Positions 1 through 7,300 of a stretch of 40,978 bases of DNA are shown here, piece by piece. The DNA comes from a virus. Positions within the stretch are counted from its first letter, which is position 1. Every line of letters starts with the position of its first letter. A program made the translations under genes and the position numbers. Below the pieces are notes generated by a model that was not told where the DNA came from, made no database searches, and worked only from the letters and a program-made list of their open reading frames with translations. The stretch is from positions 1 through 40,978 of IMG/VR virus record IMGVR_UViG_3300032282_001898; one strand, written 5' to 3'.

Positions 1-52
1 CCCGTTTGGCCCAATCGGCCAGCGTTAAGTTTGTAGCGGTTAAAGTAGCCAT
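1..52 (-). CDS. Major capsid protein, N-terminal fragment (duplicate of right-end gene)
   Basis: This holds the first 17 codons of the capsid gene, whose complete copy lies at 39864-40907. It is present only because the circle was opened inside the gene. The start ATG at 52 has AGGAG about ten bases upstream. It should not be counted as a separate or truncated gene. Confidence 0.9.
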   Translation of the reverse strand, partial: MATLTATNLTLADWAKR

Positions 53-123
53 TTTTTAAAAACTCCTAATTAGATTGATTTGAATAGAGTGCGTTCGCTA
101 AATCGTTAAACCCCATAGACTTA
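1..123. repeat. Terminal direct repeat, left copy (circular-assembly overlap)
   Basis: These 123 bases are identical to 40856-40978. The repeat cuts through the major capsid start and the scaffold 3' end, and both genes read cleanly across the join. It is therefore best explained as the k-mer overlap of a circular contig rather than a biological terminal repeat. A circular or circularly permuted genome of about 40,855 bp follows. Confidence 0.95.
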
Positions 124-740
124 GGATTTACACTAGCCGTTGAAGTTTGACCGACATAACGATCCCCACTCATATTTTTGCCTACGTTGTAAAGTAACTT
201 GATCATTACGGGATGATTCCCTAGACCTGAGTCACTTAGCCACTTGCCAAATTCGGGTGGGCCAAAAGCAGTTACTGCTTTCTTGGCCACTTCTAAAGAA
301 GCGGATAACTTATCTCCACCGATCTCTTTGTCGGTAACCACAGCTTCAATCCAGGCTTGCTTAACTTGCTCCTGGAATTTAGCTTGCTTGGCTTCCATTA
401 GAGGCCCCATTTTGTCAAGTATCTTCTGAGCATCTTTAGGCGCGATCTTGGTTTCTTTAGCGATTTCCTCAAACCCTTTAATGGTGTCTGGGTCGTATTG
501 TTTGCCTTCTGGAGGCTTAAACTCATAAGCAGCTTCAGCGGTATCTTCACTTTGCTGCTCATCGCTTTTTGATTCCACATCAGTTGTTTTTTCTACAACA
601 TTCTGCTGATCATTGCTTTGGGCTTGCTCAGAATTGCCATACAAAACGTCATGCGCGAATGGCGCCTGGCCTTCTGCTGGCTGTGATGCATCGTTGCCTG
701 TATTGGTATTTGAGGCATCGCTAGGCATCTGATCTGTCAT
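66..740 (-). CDS. Head scaffolding protein (Bbp18-like)
   Basis: This 224-residue acidic protein lies directly upstream of the capsid gene, the usual place of a scaffold that guides procapsid assembly and leaves before packaging. The N-terminal third (to about residue 75) is rich in Gln, Asn, Asp and Glu and looks disordered. The rest is helical, with a conserved-looking segment around the motifs GGDKL, AFGPPEFGKWL and GLGNHP that is typical of podovirus scaffold proteins next to BPP-1-type capsids. The frame is open to an ATG at 746, but AAGGAGA abuts that codon and sits seven bases from the ATG at 740, so 740 is preferred. The start overlaps the upstream gene by 20 bases. Function rests on position and resemblance. 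Confidence 0.8.
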   Translation of the reverse strand: MTDQMPSDASNTNTGNDASQPAEGQAPFAHDVLYGNSEQAQSNDQQNVVEKTTDVESKSDEQQSEDTAEAAYEFKPPEGKQYDPDTIKGFEEIAKETKIAPKDAQKILDKMGPLMEAKQAKFQEQVKQAWIEAVVTDKEIGGDKLSASLEVAKKAVTAFGPPEFGKWLSDSGLGNHPVMIKLLYNVGKNMSGDRYVGQTSTASVNPKSMGFNDLANALYSNQSN

Positions 741-1047
741 TTGCATTCTCCTTCACCATGGTTGGATATTGCTCTGGGCATAACGTGTGAATCAAAGAAA
801 GGGTACGATTCCCGTAATTCCTATTACCTTCAGCGAATGCCATTTGCATCGCATTGGTGTTGAACGACAGGCGAAATACACCGCTTTGATCCAGAAGACG
901 CCAGACAACCCGGCGCCCCCGTTCACTGCTCATTAGCCATTTGAGATCGGATTCTTCGCTCTTACGCACAAACCTATCCTGAAGCTTTCTTTCTGCTTCA
1001 GCTTTGGCCAGTGCTTTCAGATCTACTGGATCAAATTCCTCTCTCAT
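721..1047 (-). CDS. Bbp19-family phage protein
   Basis: This 108-residue basic protein has a central block DLKWLMSSERGRRVVWRLL followed by SGVFRLSFNTNAMQMAF and a NYGNRTLSLIHTLCP stretch. That pattern recurs in the small protein preceding the scaffold in BPP-1-like podoviruses (Bbp19 family, from memory of the family). The role is unknown; the constant position suggests head assembly. It lies between a small structural-type gene and the scaffold and overlaps the scaffold start. No good ribosome-binding site is visible before the ATG at 1047. A weak hairpin and a T-run lie just upstream. Confidence 0.75.
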   Translation of the reverse strand: MREEFDPVDLKALAKAEAERKLQDRFVRKSEESDLKWLMSSERGRRVVWRLLDQSGVFRLSFNTNAMQMAFAEGNRNYGNRTLSLIHTLCPEQYPTMVKENANDRSDA

Positions 1048-1065
1048 AGTTGGAATTTATCAGTT

Positions 1066-1092
1066 AAAAAAACAATCACGGGCACCACCCGT
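1066..1092 (-). terminator. Weak hairpin plus T7 run between small head genes
   Basis: On the minus strand a five-pair stem (ACGGG/CCCGT, 1078-1092) with a five-base loop is followed, after five bases, by seven T residues (1066-1072). The stem is short and the gap to the T-run long, so it may attenuate rather than stop transcription. It contains the GTGCCCGTG form of the junction motif described at 7289, 23006 and 35522. Confidence 0.35.
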
Positions 1093-1463
1093 TATGTAGG
1101 ATTAGATGATGGATTTGGAGCAAGCCAAGGTGGCATCATCGGAATTTCTTTAGGCGCAACTTCATTAGTTAACTGGATCTGAATTTCAGACTCGATTACT
1201 TCTTTCATTTGCTGATTATTAATTTTCTGACTCCATACCCAACCTAAAATAATAGATTCAGTTAGTTGACTAAACTCAATAAATTGGTTGGCTTCGTCAT
1301 AAGTTACATATGCAGTAGCACTTCTAGAAATTTGATAGTCATTACCACCAATATTCTCAGTTCCCGTACAAATCCAGAATATTTTTCTAACCACATTAGT
1401 TAGATTATTCAAAGCAGGAACTGCCTGCAATTCCATAATGTGCCATTCAAATGTTGCGCTCAT
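1092..1463 (-). CDS. Small structural-type phage protein, function unknown
   Basis: This is a 123-residue protein starting MSATFEWHIMELQAVPAL. The first 95 residues are beta-rich, with a region ISRSATAYVTYDEAN and then LTESIILGWVWSQ. That layout recalls small beta-sandwich proteins often found beside fibre or tail genes in short-tailed phages, but no function can be assigned. The C-terminal 25 residues are Pro-rich. It follows the collagen-like fibre gene after nine bases and may be a partner or chaperone of the fibre; that is inference from position only. Confidence 0.6.
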   Translation of the reverse strand: MSATFEWHIMELQAVPALNNLTNVVRKIFWICTGTENIGGNDYQISRSATAYVTYDEANQFIEFSQLTESIILGWVWSQKINNQQMKEVIESEIQIQLTNEVAPKEIPMMPPWLAPNPSSNPT

Positions 1464-1472
1464 AAATACCCC

Positions 1473-3791
1473 TTAATACCAACTTTGACCGTTAGGATTG
1501 GAATTAGCATTTCTATTTCCAAGTGGCCACATTTTTACCCATGCACCAGCAGCAATAGTAGAAGTTCCACCTGGAGCTGCTGAAAATTGTATTCCAGGTG
1601 TTGTATATCCATAAGTGTTTGTAAAATCAAAATGACCTTTAATTCTATAAACAACTGCTTGTGTAGTTGTAATTGCTCCAGTTACAGTGGTTAATCCACC
1701 ACCAGAACCATGAGCAGTTATTACTGTAGATCCTGTAGTTGATATTGTTGTTCTATTAATAATCCAAGATTTATTTGCAATTGTAATTGATACTGAATTA
1801 GAACTGTTTAATCCAAATGATTCAGTATGAGAAGTTGTTCCAGTTGTATCTAATCTAAATTCACACTCTATTTCCCATAAATTAGCCATTGCTGAATCAA
1901 GCAGGGTTCCAGTATTTAATCCAAATATTGATTGAAACGATGCGCTATTTGCTAATGTTGTAGAAGCTTCTTTTCTAAAGTAAATGCAGTTGGCAGCAAC
2001 CCATCCCCATTTAGTTACTCCAGCAGCATTTTCTGAAACTAAAGAATATCCTGGAGCGCCTGGAGCATATAAAGGAAAGTAAAGATCATAATAATTAAAA
2101 CTAATCCTTCTTTCTCCAGTAAGTTTGATACCACCATCAAATGCGAATGGAGTGCTGTACCAACCGTCTAGTGCTGCATCATAAACTGAAGCATTTAATG
2201 CTCCCTGACCAGATGAATTTATATAAAGAGATGCTGCGCTTATATTCCCTGTATCTATATTTCTAAATACAGTTCCTATATTAGATTCAGATAAAATATT
2301 TGAATCAGCAGATATTCTTCCATTGTTAACAGTTAATTGGCCATCAACTGATAAGGGGCCTCTTATTTTTGATTTAGCTGTATGTGTTGTTGGGAAACTA
2401 CTATCTGCAGTTAATTGTGATGCTGAACTAAGTATTATTGTATTTGAAGTTGTTTGCACATAACTGACAGGCAGCCCAAAATCATCAGTAATATAAACTC
2501 TATAATATGCCGCTCCAGGCAATAAGTTCCAGTTAAATGTTATTGTAATATTTGTATCAAATTCACCAGTGTAGTAGGATTTCCAATAATAAGTATCTAC
2601 ATACAGATCTGTATGATTTCCATATGAATCATAAGCAACAATATCGAAATAATAAGAATCATTTTCTCCAGTTAAAGTACCAGTTGTTCCAGAAGTAAAT
2701 GTTGCGCTAAATTTTAAGTCAAGATAACTTAAACCATAAACATCTAACTTACTTGCAGTTAATTGGTTTACTGTTGGGCTAGATGTGTTTTTCCATAGCC
2801 CAGAAGAAGACTCATAAGAAATCAATTGATTGTTTGTTGGCGAATTCAATTGAACATCATGGATCTCATCTAGCTCATATCCATTTTGAACTTTAACAAA
2901 TAGCTTTCCATGTATTCGATGCGCATACTCAACTACTGCGATATAAACTAAATGGCCTGGAGCCTTTGGCTTTGTGGTCTGAAATTCTCCATAGGTAGTA
3001 GTGCTTAGGTATAACTGCTGGCCGTCTGTGTACGCAGAAGTATCTAAATCTTCTACGAACCCAATAATAGTTACATATCCGTTTGAATTATTAGCCAGAT
3101 CTGCAGTCATTACACCCAGCGTCTGAGCACTATGCGCATCAGAATCTGCTTTTGCCATAGTGACTGTAGGCAATTGGCCAATGGCGCCATTGATATAAAC
3201 TGGAGTGCCTTTCAGTAGCGTGCTGCCTGTTGCATTACGCACTTCACATACTAAATGCTGGGCATTTAAATTAGTGGTATTTACTGACAGGGTTACGTTA
3301 GTAGAACCACTTACATTGATACTTCCATCATTAGAAGTTATCGAACTGACACCGCCACTTGTGCCGGATGTTCCACCGCCTCCAAATGATTGGCTGGTAG
3401 GAATTCTTATATGCTTTTCCTTACCGTCAGTAAGTTTGAATAGCATATCTTGGCCATGAACTTTTACGTCTTCTAAGCCAATTGCATCTTTACCATCTTT
3501 ACCAGGCTTACCGGGTTTACCGTCTTTACCTTGTGCACCGTCTTTACCAGGCAATCCATCTTTGCCATCTTTACCAGCAGGCCCTTGTGGGCCAGTATCT
3601 CCTTTAGGGCCTTGGATTCCAGGCTCGCCTTGAGGCCCTTGAGGCCCAATAGGCCCAGGCTCACCCTGTGGGCCAGCAGGCCCTTGCTCTCCATCCTTTG
3701 GCGGCTCAGGAGGAGCTATCTCACGAATGAATCCAGGGAATCCAGGAATCGACTCCCATCCCTCTGGTGGTTTACCAGTGTGAAACTTCAT
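1473..3791 (-). CDS. Collagen-like tail fibre / receptor-binding protein
   Basis: This is a 772-residue fibre. Residues 34-102 form 23 uninterrupted Gly-X-Y triplets, first QGP/PGP-type, then KDG-type, which should fold as a trimeric collagen-like helix. The preceding residues 1-33 (GWESIPGFPGF) are a plausible virion attachment tip. Next come a Gly/Ser linker (135-150), beta-rich repeats, a fibronectin-like segment near 360-470 and a beta-sandwich-like tip over the last 170 residues. The start codon overlaps the upstream stop as TAATG, implying translational coupling. The gene sits in the head cluster between the staple-like protein and the scaffold, far from the other two adhesins at 18942-22961. 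An alternative role is a capsid surface fibre. Confidence 0.8.
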   Translation of the reverse strand: MKFHTGKPPEGWESIPGFPGFIREIAPPEPPKDGEQGPAGPQGEPGPIGPQGPQGEPGIQGPKGDTGPQGPAGKDGKDGLPGKDGAQGKDGKPGKPGKDGKDAIGLEDVKVHGQDMLFKLTDGKEKHIRIPTSQSFGGGGTSGTSGGVSSITSNDGSINVSGSTNVTLSVNTTNLNAQHLVCEVRNATGSTLLKGTPVYINGAIGQLPTVTMAKADSDAHSAQTLGVMTADLANNSNGYVTIIGFVEDLDTSAYTDGQQLYLSTTTYGEFQTTKPKAPGHLVYIAVVEYAHRIHGKLFVKVQNGYELDEIHDVQLNSPTNNQLISYESSSGLWKNTSSPTVNQLTASKLDVYGLSYLDLKFSATFTSGTTGTLTGENDSYYFDIVAYDSYGNHTDLYVDTYYWKSYYTGEFDTNITITFNWNLLPGAAYYRVYITDDFGLPVSYVQTTSNTIILSSASQLTADSSFPTTHTAKSKIRGPLSVDGQLTVNNGRISADSNILSESNIGTVFRNIDTGNISAASLYINSSGQGALNASVYDAALDGWYSTPFAFDGGIKLTGERRISFNYYDLYFPLYAPGAPGYSLVSENAAGVTKWGWVAANCIYFRKEASTTLANSASFQSIFGLNTGTLLDSAMANLWEIECEFRLDTTGTTSHTESFGLNSSNSVSITIANKSWIINRTTISTTGSTVITAHGSGGGLTTVTGAITTTQAVVYRIKGHFDFTNTYGYTTPGIQFSAAPGGTSTIAAGAWVKMWPLGNRNANSNPNGQSWY

Positions 3792-3943
3792 TACTTCTTT
3801 TTGCCGTGGCTTGGATAAAGTTTAGCAGCGTGTGATGAGAACTCTTTACCAACAGACTGAGGCACGCCTACTTTCTTAGCGAAAGACTTTGAGTGTGCTA
3901 CTGCCTGCATAAAGCGTAATTGCTTTTTAGACTTAGCAGGCAT
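3791..3943 (-). CDS. Small basic phage protein (MPAKSKKQ family), 50 aa
   Basis: This is an intact 50-codon gene starting MPAKSKKQLRFMQAVAH and ending in a Lys-rich tail. The pattern MPAKSxxQ-RFM-AVAH-K...V-KEF is common in very small proteins near portal or capsid genes of podoviruses. Function is unknown; it is basic and could bind DNA or the capsid interior. It begins three bases after the staple-like gene ends, and its stop overlaps the fibre start (TAATG), so it sits inside a tightly coupled string. Confidence 0.75.
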   Translation of the reverse strand: MPAKSKKQLRFMQAVAHSKSFAKKVGVPQSVGKEFSSHAAKLYPSHGKKK

Positions 3944-3946
3944 AAA

Positions 3947-4258
3947 TCACCCGTACAGCATAGTGGCTGCAGACTTAGTCGCTTCAGACTGTTTATCAAG
4001 ACCCATGTCTGTGATTTGGAATTCAACTTCCATTTCAGAGCCATTACCCTGAGTTTCAGTTGAGCTAATTCCTACCACCATAGCCTTGGCTGTGAACGTA
4101 ATTTCAGTTCCCATGCGTGGCATTGAATTGATGCCAATCTTTTCTAGATCATCCTTACAAAGGCAGATCTTTAAACCTTCTGGATACAGCTCTTCGTCTG
4201 GATCTGGTTGGCCAGCTTGCTCAATTTCTGGAGCGCTTTTCATATTCACTAATGCCAT
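3947..4258 (-). CDS. Capsid staple / decoration-like protein
   Basis: This 103-residue protein begins MALVNMKS, with an acidic segment, then YPEGLKICLCKDDLEKIGI and a beta-rich core (MGTEITFTAKAMVVGIS). Short proteins with a MALV-M start followed by YP-GL-I-L-LEKLG are found just after portal genes and are often annotated as capsid staple or stabilising proteins. I assign it on that resemblance and on position, five bases after the portal. It would act in mature head stabilisation. It could instead be an unrelated small head protein. Confidence 0.6.
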   Translation of the reverse strand: MALVNMKSAPEIEQAGQPDPDEELYPEGLKICLCKDDLEKIGINSMPRMGTEITFTAKAMVVGISSTETQGNGSEMEVEFQITDMGLDKQSEATKSAATMLYG

Positions 4259-4263
4259 TTACT

Positions 4264-5967
4264 TTAGCCTACCTGTAATGGAGTCGGAGAGTTGTAACCA
4301 CTGTACTGACCCATGATATCCATGAGTGCATTCTTTTCTCCGCCAGTTTTAGCTTCAGACAGTGTCTTAGCTGTATCTGCTTGCTGCTGTGCTACAGCTA
4401 CTTGTTCCTTGGCAGCCATGGCCCGTTCTCTAGCGGAGCGGATGATTGCGACCTTGTCATTAGCAATGATCAATTTAGGATCTACTCCTAGCATATCGCT
4501 ATAGCTTTCGACCCATTGGTCAGCATCAAATTTATCCAGCACATCAGCTTTGAACTGGGCCACGGCCCCAAGATTCCCCACAAACCGATCGATAGAATTA
4601 GTACCAATGGCACGCTGTGCTTGAGCCAACATCGAAATAAATTCGACATTCAGCTCCAAGCCTTGCAGCTCTTCTGGAGGTGGCGGCAATATATTTGCCG
4701 TAACCATGTGCTCAAAGGTAGTTTCGATCAGGGGGTCTAGTAGCTCATTGTGCAGGCGCTCTAACACCGGCCCAAGCATAAGCAATTTCTCTTCATGGCG
4801 TTCTGCCACTTCAGTTGCTGTCATGCGCGTATCTGTCGCATTGGCCAGCATCAAGAACAAATCTGCATAAAATGATGATCTGATTCGGTCACGGCAGTCT
4901 TGAATATCAGCAAGTAAATGAGATAAATCTAGTCTCACATCGAATGCCGTTCTAATCCCTGTACCTGCAGAATCAACAAATGTAATTCCACCAGGCAAAG
5001 TCTCAACATCACGATTCTTCATTGATGTCGGAACCTGCAATGGTGGTTTTGTTTGGTAATCGATACCTTGTGCTTTACGCAGTTGCTCATGTTGCAATTG
5101 CTTGATATCACCAAGCGCCTCCATTCCTGGAGAGTTACCATAGATATCACCGCCAGCAATTGACCAACGGGGCGCCAACACAGGGAAATGATTGAATCCA
5201 GATTCGCTTAGGTACTGCTCTTTATCGCCGCTCAATTCAAAGTAAACGCTTTTCCATGGCATATTTTTATTGTCTTTCTTGCGGATATCACGATCTTCTC
5301 TTGGCTCAATAGCATGGATAATTGTAACCCATTTATCTAAGCTGCCACGGTCATATAGATTCTTTACAGTATGGCTAACATTATCCATACCGAATTCTTT
5401 TACTAATTCACCAACTGTCTTTTCAAATTCACGGTATAGCGTACAGACATTGCCCTGGTAATCAGTGGCAATAGCATATTCACCTACTGTAGATGGATAG
5501 TGATGAACTACATTTTTATGATCAGGTAAAACAATAGAAACTGCTGTACCAAATGCGCCAAGTTCTTCATACATACCATGCAATGCACGATAGGTATTAG
5601 ATTTATTGAATATGATCTGCATTCTGCGAGTTACGTCATCCAGCCATAATTTAACTGGTGCATACATATTCAAATCAGGATCAGCAGTTCCTAATCTAAA
5701 CCATGGTCTAGCCGGAGATGTAGCTCCTGCCATCATCCCAGCGCCTAGTACACGCAATGCGCGTGTGCCAGTGTTGTCATATATGTTGTTGTGTCTACGA
5801 TCGCCACGGTTTCTATCTTGCACAAAATACCGGCCAGAGCGAGGTAAGAGATATTGAGTTATCTCTTGCCAATGCGCCCACCATGTGGCTCGCTCATTCT
5901 TGAGCTGCCCCCATCGCGTGAATAAACGATCACGCGAGACAATGTTGCCGGTATTTGGCTTCATCAT
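4264..5967 (-). CDS. Portal (head-tail connector) protein
   Basis: This 567-residue protein is of the T7/BPP-1-type head-tail connector family: twelve copies form the DNA channel at one capsid vertex and dock the terminase. Recognisable stretches are LKNERATWWAHWQEITQYLLPRSG at the N-terminus, ALRVLGAGMMAGATSPARPWF near residue 70, TRALHGMYEELGAFG-type wing sequence around 125-150, and YGNSPGMEALGDIKQLQ near 275. The C-terminal helical barrel region is Ala/Gln-rich. Length fits the family (about 500-570). Translation is coupled to the upstream gene by TAATG at 5967. No truncation is seen. Confidence 0.95.
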   Translation of the reverse strand: MMKPNTGNIVSRDRLFTRWGQLKNERATWWAHWQEITQYLLPRSGRYFVQDRNRGDRRHNNIYDNTGTRALRVLGAGMMAGATSPARPWFRLGTADPDLNMYAPVKLWLDDVTRRMQIIFNKSNTYRALHGMYEELGAFGTAVSIVLPDHKNVVHHYPSTVGEYAIATDYQGNVCTLYREFEKTVGELVKEFGMDNVSHTVKNLYDRGSLDKWVTIIHAIEPREDRDIRKKDNKNMPWKSVYFELSGDKEQYLSESGFNHFPVLAPRWSIAGGDIYGNSPGMEALGDIKQLQHEQLRKAQGIDYQTKPPLQVPTSMKNRDVETLPGGITFVDSAGTGIRTAFDVRLDLSHLLADIQDCRDRIRSSFYADLFLMLANATDTRMTATEVAERHEEKLLMLGPVLERLHNELLDPLIETTFEHMVTANILPPPPEELQGLELNVEFISMLAQAQRAIGTNSIDRFVGNLGAVAQFKADVLDKFDADQWVESYSDMLGVDPKLIIANDKVAIIRSARERAMAAKEQVAVAQQQADTAKTLSEAKTGGEKNALMDIMGQYSGYNSPTPLQVG

Positions 5968-6368
5968 TAGCTACCAAGCAGAGAATTAGAACCTAGTGAT
6001 TTACCGCCGCCGCCACCGCCGCCGCCACCGCCACCACCAGCAGCTCCACCAGTTAGCATGGTAGAAGCAGCGCCACCACCAGAACTACCAGCGGCTCGCA
6101 GAATGCTAGAAACATCTGGTGATTTTTGATTTTGCCTATTGCGAGCAGCATTAGCTTCAGCATCAGCTTTTTTCTGCTGTGTCAGCGCATCAGCTTGAGC
6201 CTGTGCCTGTTGAGCATTAGCTTCCTTCTGCAAGTTCACTTGCTGCCTACCAGTTTCGTATTGCGTATACAAAGCACCAGCAGCTAAACCACCAATCACA
6301 GCTACGGCAGTAGTAGCACCAGCTAAAGCCAACCCACCACCTACCGCAACAGCTACGAATGCAGACAT
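5967..6368 (-). CDS. Membrane-anchored Gly-rich small protein before the portal
   Basis: This 133-residue protein has three parts. Residues 1-35 are strongly hydrophobic and Ala/Gly-rich (one or two membrane or glycine-zipper segments). Residues 40-85 are an Ala/Gln/Lys helix likely to form a coiled coil. The C-terminus holds about a dozen consecutive Gly residues. Proteins of this shape often precede portal genes in podoviruses; their role is unclear, possibly a minor ejected or internal virion component. GGAG precedes the ATG at 6368, two bases after the SET gene ends, and its stop overlaps the portal start. The Gly run is coded by repeated GGC/GGT-type codons. Confidence 0.7.
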   Translation of the reverse strand: MSAFVAVAVGGGLALAGATTAVAVIGGLAAGALYTQYETGRQQVNLQKEANAQQAQAQADALTQQKKADAEANAARNRQNQKSPDVSSILRAAGSSGGGAASTMLTGGAAGGGGGGGGGGGGKSLGSNSLLGS

Positions 6369-6369
6369 T

Positions 6370-7263
6370 TTATTTCTCCAATTGAATTGCTAATTTATAA
6401 CTTTCACGATAATCGATGGTTATCTCATCTCCATCGTGACCACCTAAACATCCATCAATTTTGGTGATGGCTTCTAAATAAATAGTTTCATCTGCACCTA
6501 ATACTGGTTTTGCATTAGGTATTGCAGAATGATTTGTGTACCTACCAAGAGCAGTTCTATTTTTACCTTCTCTTGCTACACCAATTTGTTCGCCAGGCTG
6601 AAAATCTGCAGTAGCAAATATTCCTTTGCCTTCAATGTTTGATTGGCCAACCTTGAACTTGTAGGTGCCAAATGACATTGGAATTACATTATCTGTTCGC
6701 TCTGTTGCAGCTCTAGCCTGTTCTTCTGTAAGGCCAAACTCTTCTAGAAACTTGTTGTAGTCAGCCACATCAGATTGTCTTGGCAATAACTTCTGTCGAT
6801 AGTTGTCGATATGCTCTATCCACATTTCGCTTTTCTGTTTATCTAGAAACATTTCTTCAAGCTTTTCGATATCCGTTTCGTCAGTTGAATATACATTTTG
6901 CCAAACCATATCTTCTTCAATGTACGCAACTTTTCTACCTGGCTTACACACAAACATTGATGGAGCAGTAAGCGTCACTGTATTGCCATCGTCATTGAGT
7001 AAAACAACTTTACCCACCATCAGAATATTCAAATGCTCTTGCTTATGGTGATGGCCAACAACAATGGCGCCAGCAGGCGCGGTAGCCTCACGAATATAAA
7101 TGCCAGGCGCGAATCGATGAAACACTTCAGCCTTCAATTGAGGCTGATCCAATAACGCTTTGGTTAGGTTGTCTACTTTTTCAGGCAAAGTATTCCCTTT
7201 CATTTTCTCGGCAATTTCGGCCAAGACATGATTGGGCGTGGTTAAAGAATTTTCTATTGGCAT
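6370..7263 (-). CDS. Cupin-SET fusion, putative protein-lysine methyltransferase
   Basis: This 297-residue protein has two modules. Residues about 45-130 resemble a cupin, with the metal-binding string GHHHKQEHLNIL followed by a V-GKV turn. Residues about 198-290 carry the hallmarks of a SET methyltransferase: GKGIFA (212-217), GRYTNHSAIPN (about 240-250) and DEITIDY (279-285), with the Asn-His and catalytic-type Tyr present. The linker (130-197) is helical and acidic. SET proteins methylate lysines using S-adenosylmethionine, and here the cofactor pocket looks intact. The gene lies between terminase and portal with AGGAG before its ATG, so a virion or packaging protein is a plausible substrate, but that is inference. 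A 12-base junction motif lies just upstream. Confidence 0.82.
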   Translation of the reverse strand: MPIENSLTTPNHVLAEIAEKMKGNTLPEKVDNLTKALLDQPQLKAEVFHRFAPGIYIREATAPAGAIVVGHHHKQEHLNILMVGKVVLLNDDGNTVTLTAPSMFVCKPGRKVAYIEEDMVWQNVYSTDETDIEKLEEMFLDKQKSEMWIEHIDNYRQKLLPRQSDVADYNKFLEEFGLTEEQARAATERTDNVIPMSFGTYKFKVGQSNIEGKGIFATADFQPGEQIGVAREGKNRTALGRYTNHSAIPNAKPVLGADETIYLEAITKIDGCLGGHDGDEITIDYRESYKLAIQLEK

Positions 7264-7288
7264 AACTAACTATAACTCCTGACCTTTT

Positions 7289-7300
7289 ATTCATGGGCAC
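7289..7300 (-). promoter_or_regulatory. Junction motif copy 1 (GTGCCCATGAAT on minus strand)
   Basis: This 12-mer directly follows the stop of the large terminase gene and lies 37 bases before the cupin-SET start. An identical 12-mer follows the giant gene (23006-23017) and a shorter match follows the nozzle gene (35522-35530). Its role is unknown; position suggests a transcript-level signal. Confidence 0.35.

Noticed and set aside
1-123. True terminal redundancy of a linear phage chromosome
   Set aside because: The repeat splits two genes that read perfectly across the join and is of k-mer size; circular assembly overlap is simpler. Packaging type remains undetermined.
3531-3818. Plus- and alternative-frame ORFs over the Gly-X-Y region
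   Set aside because: The repetitive collagen-like DNA keeps several frames open; only the minus fibre frame gives a sensible protein.
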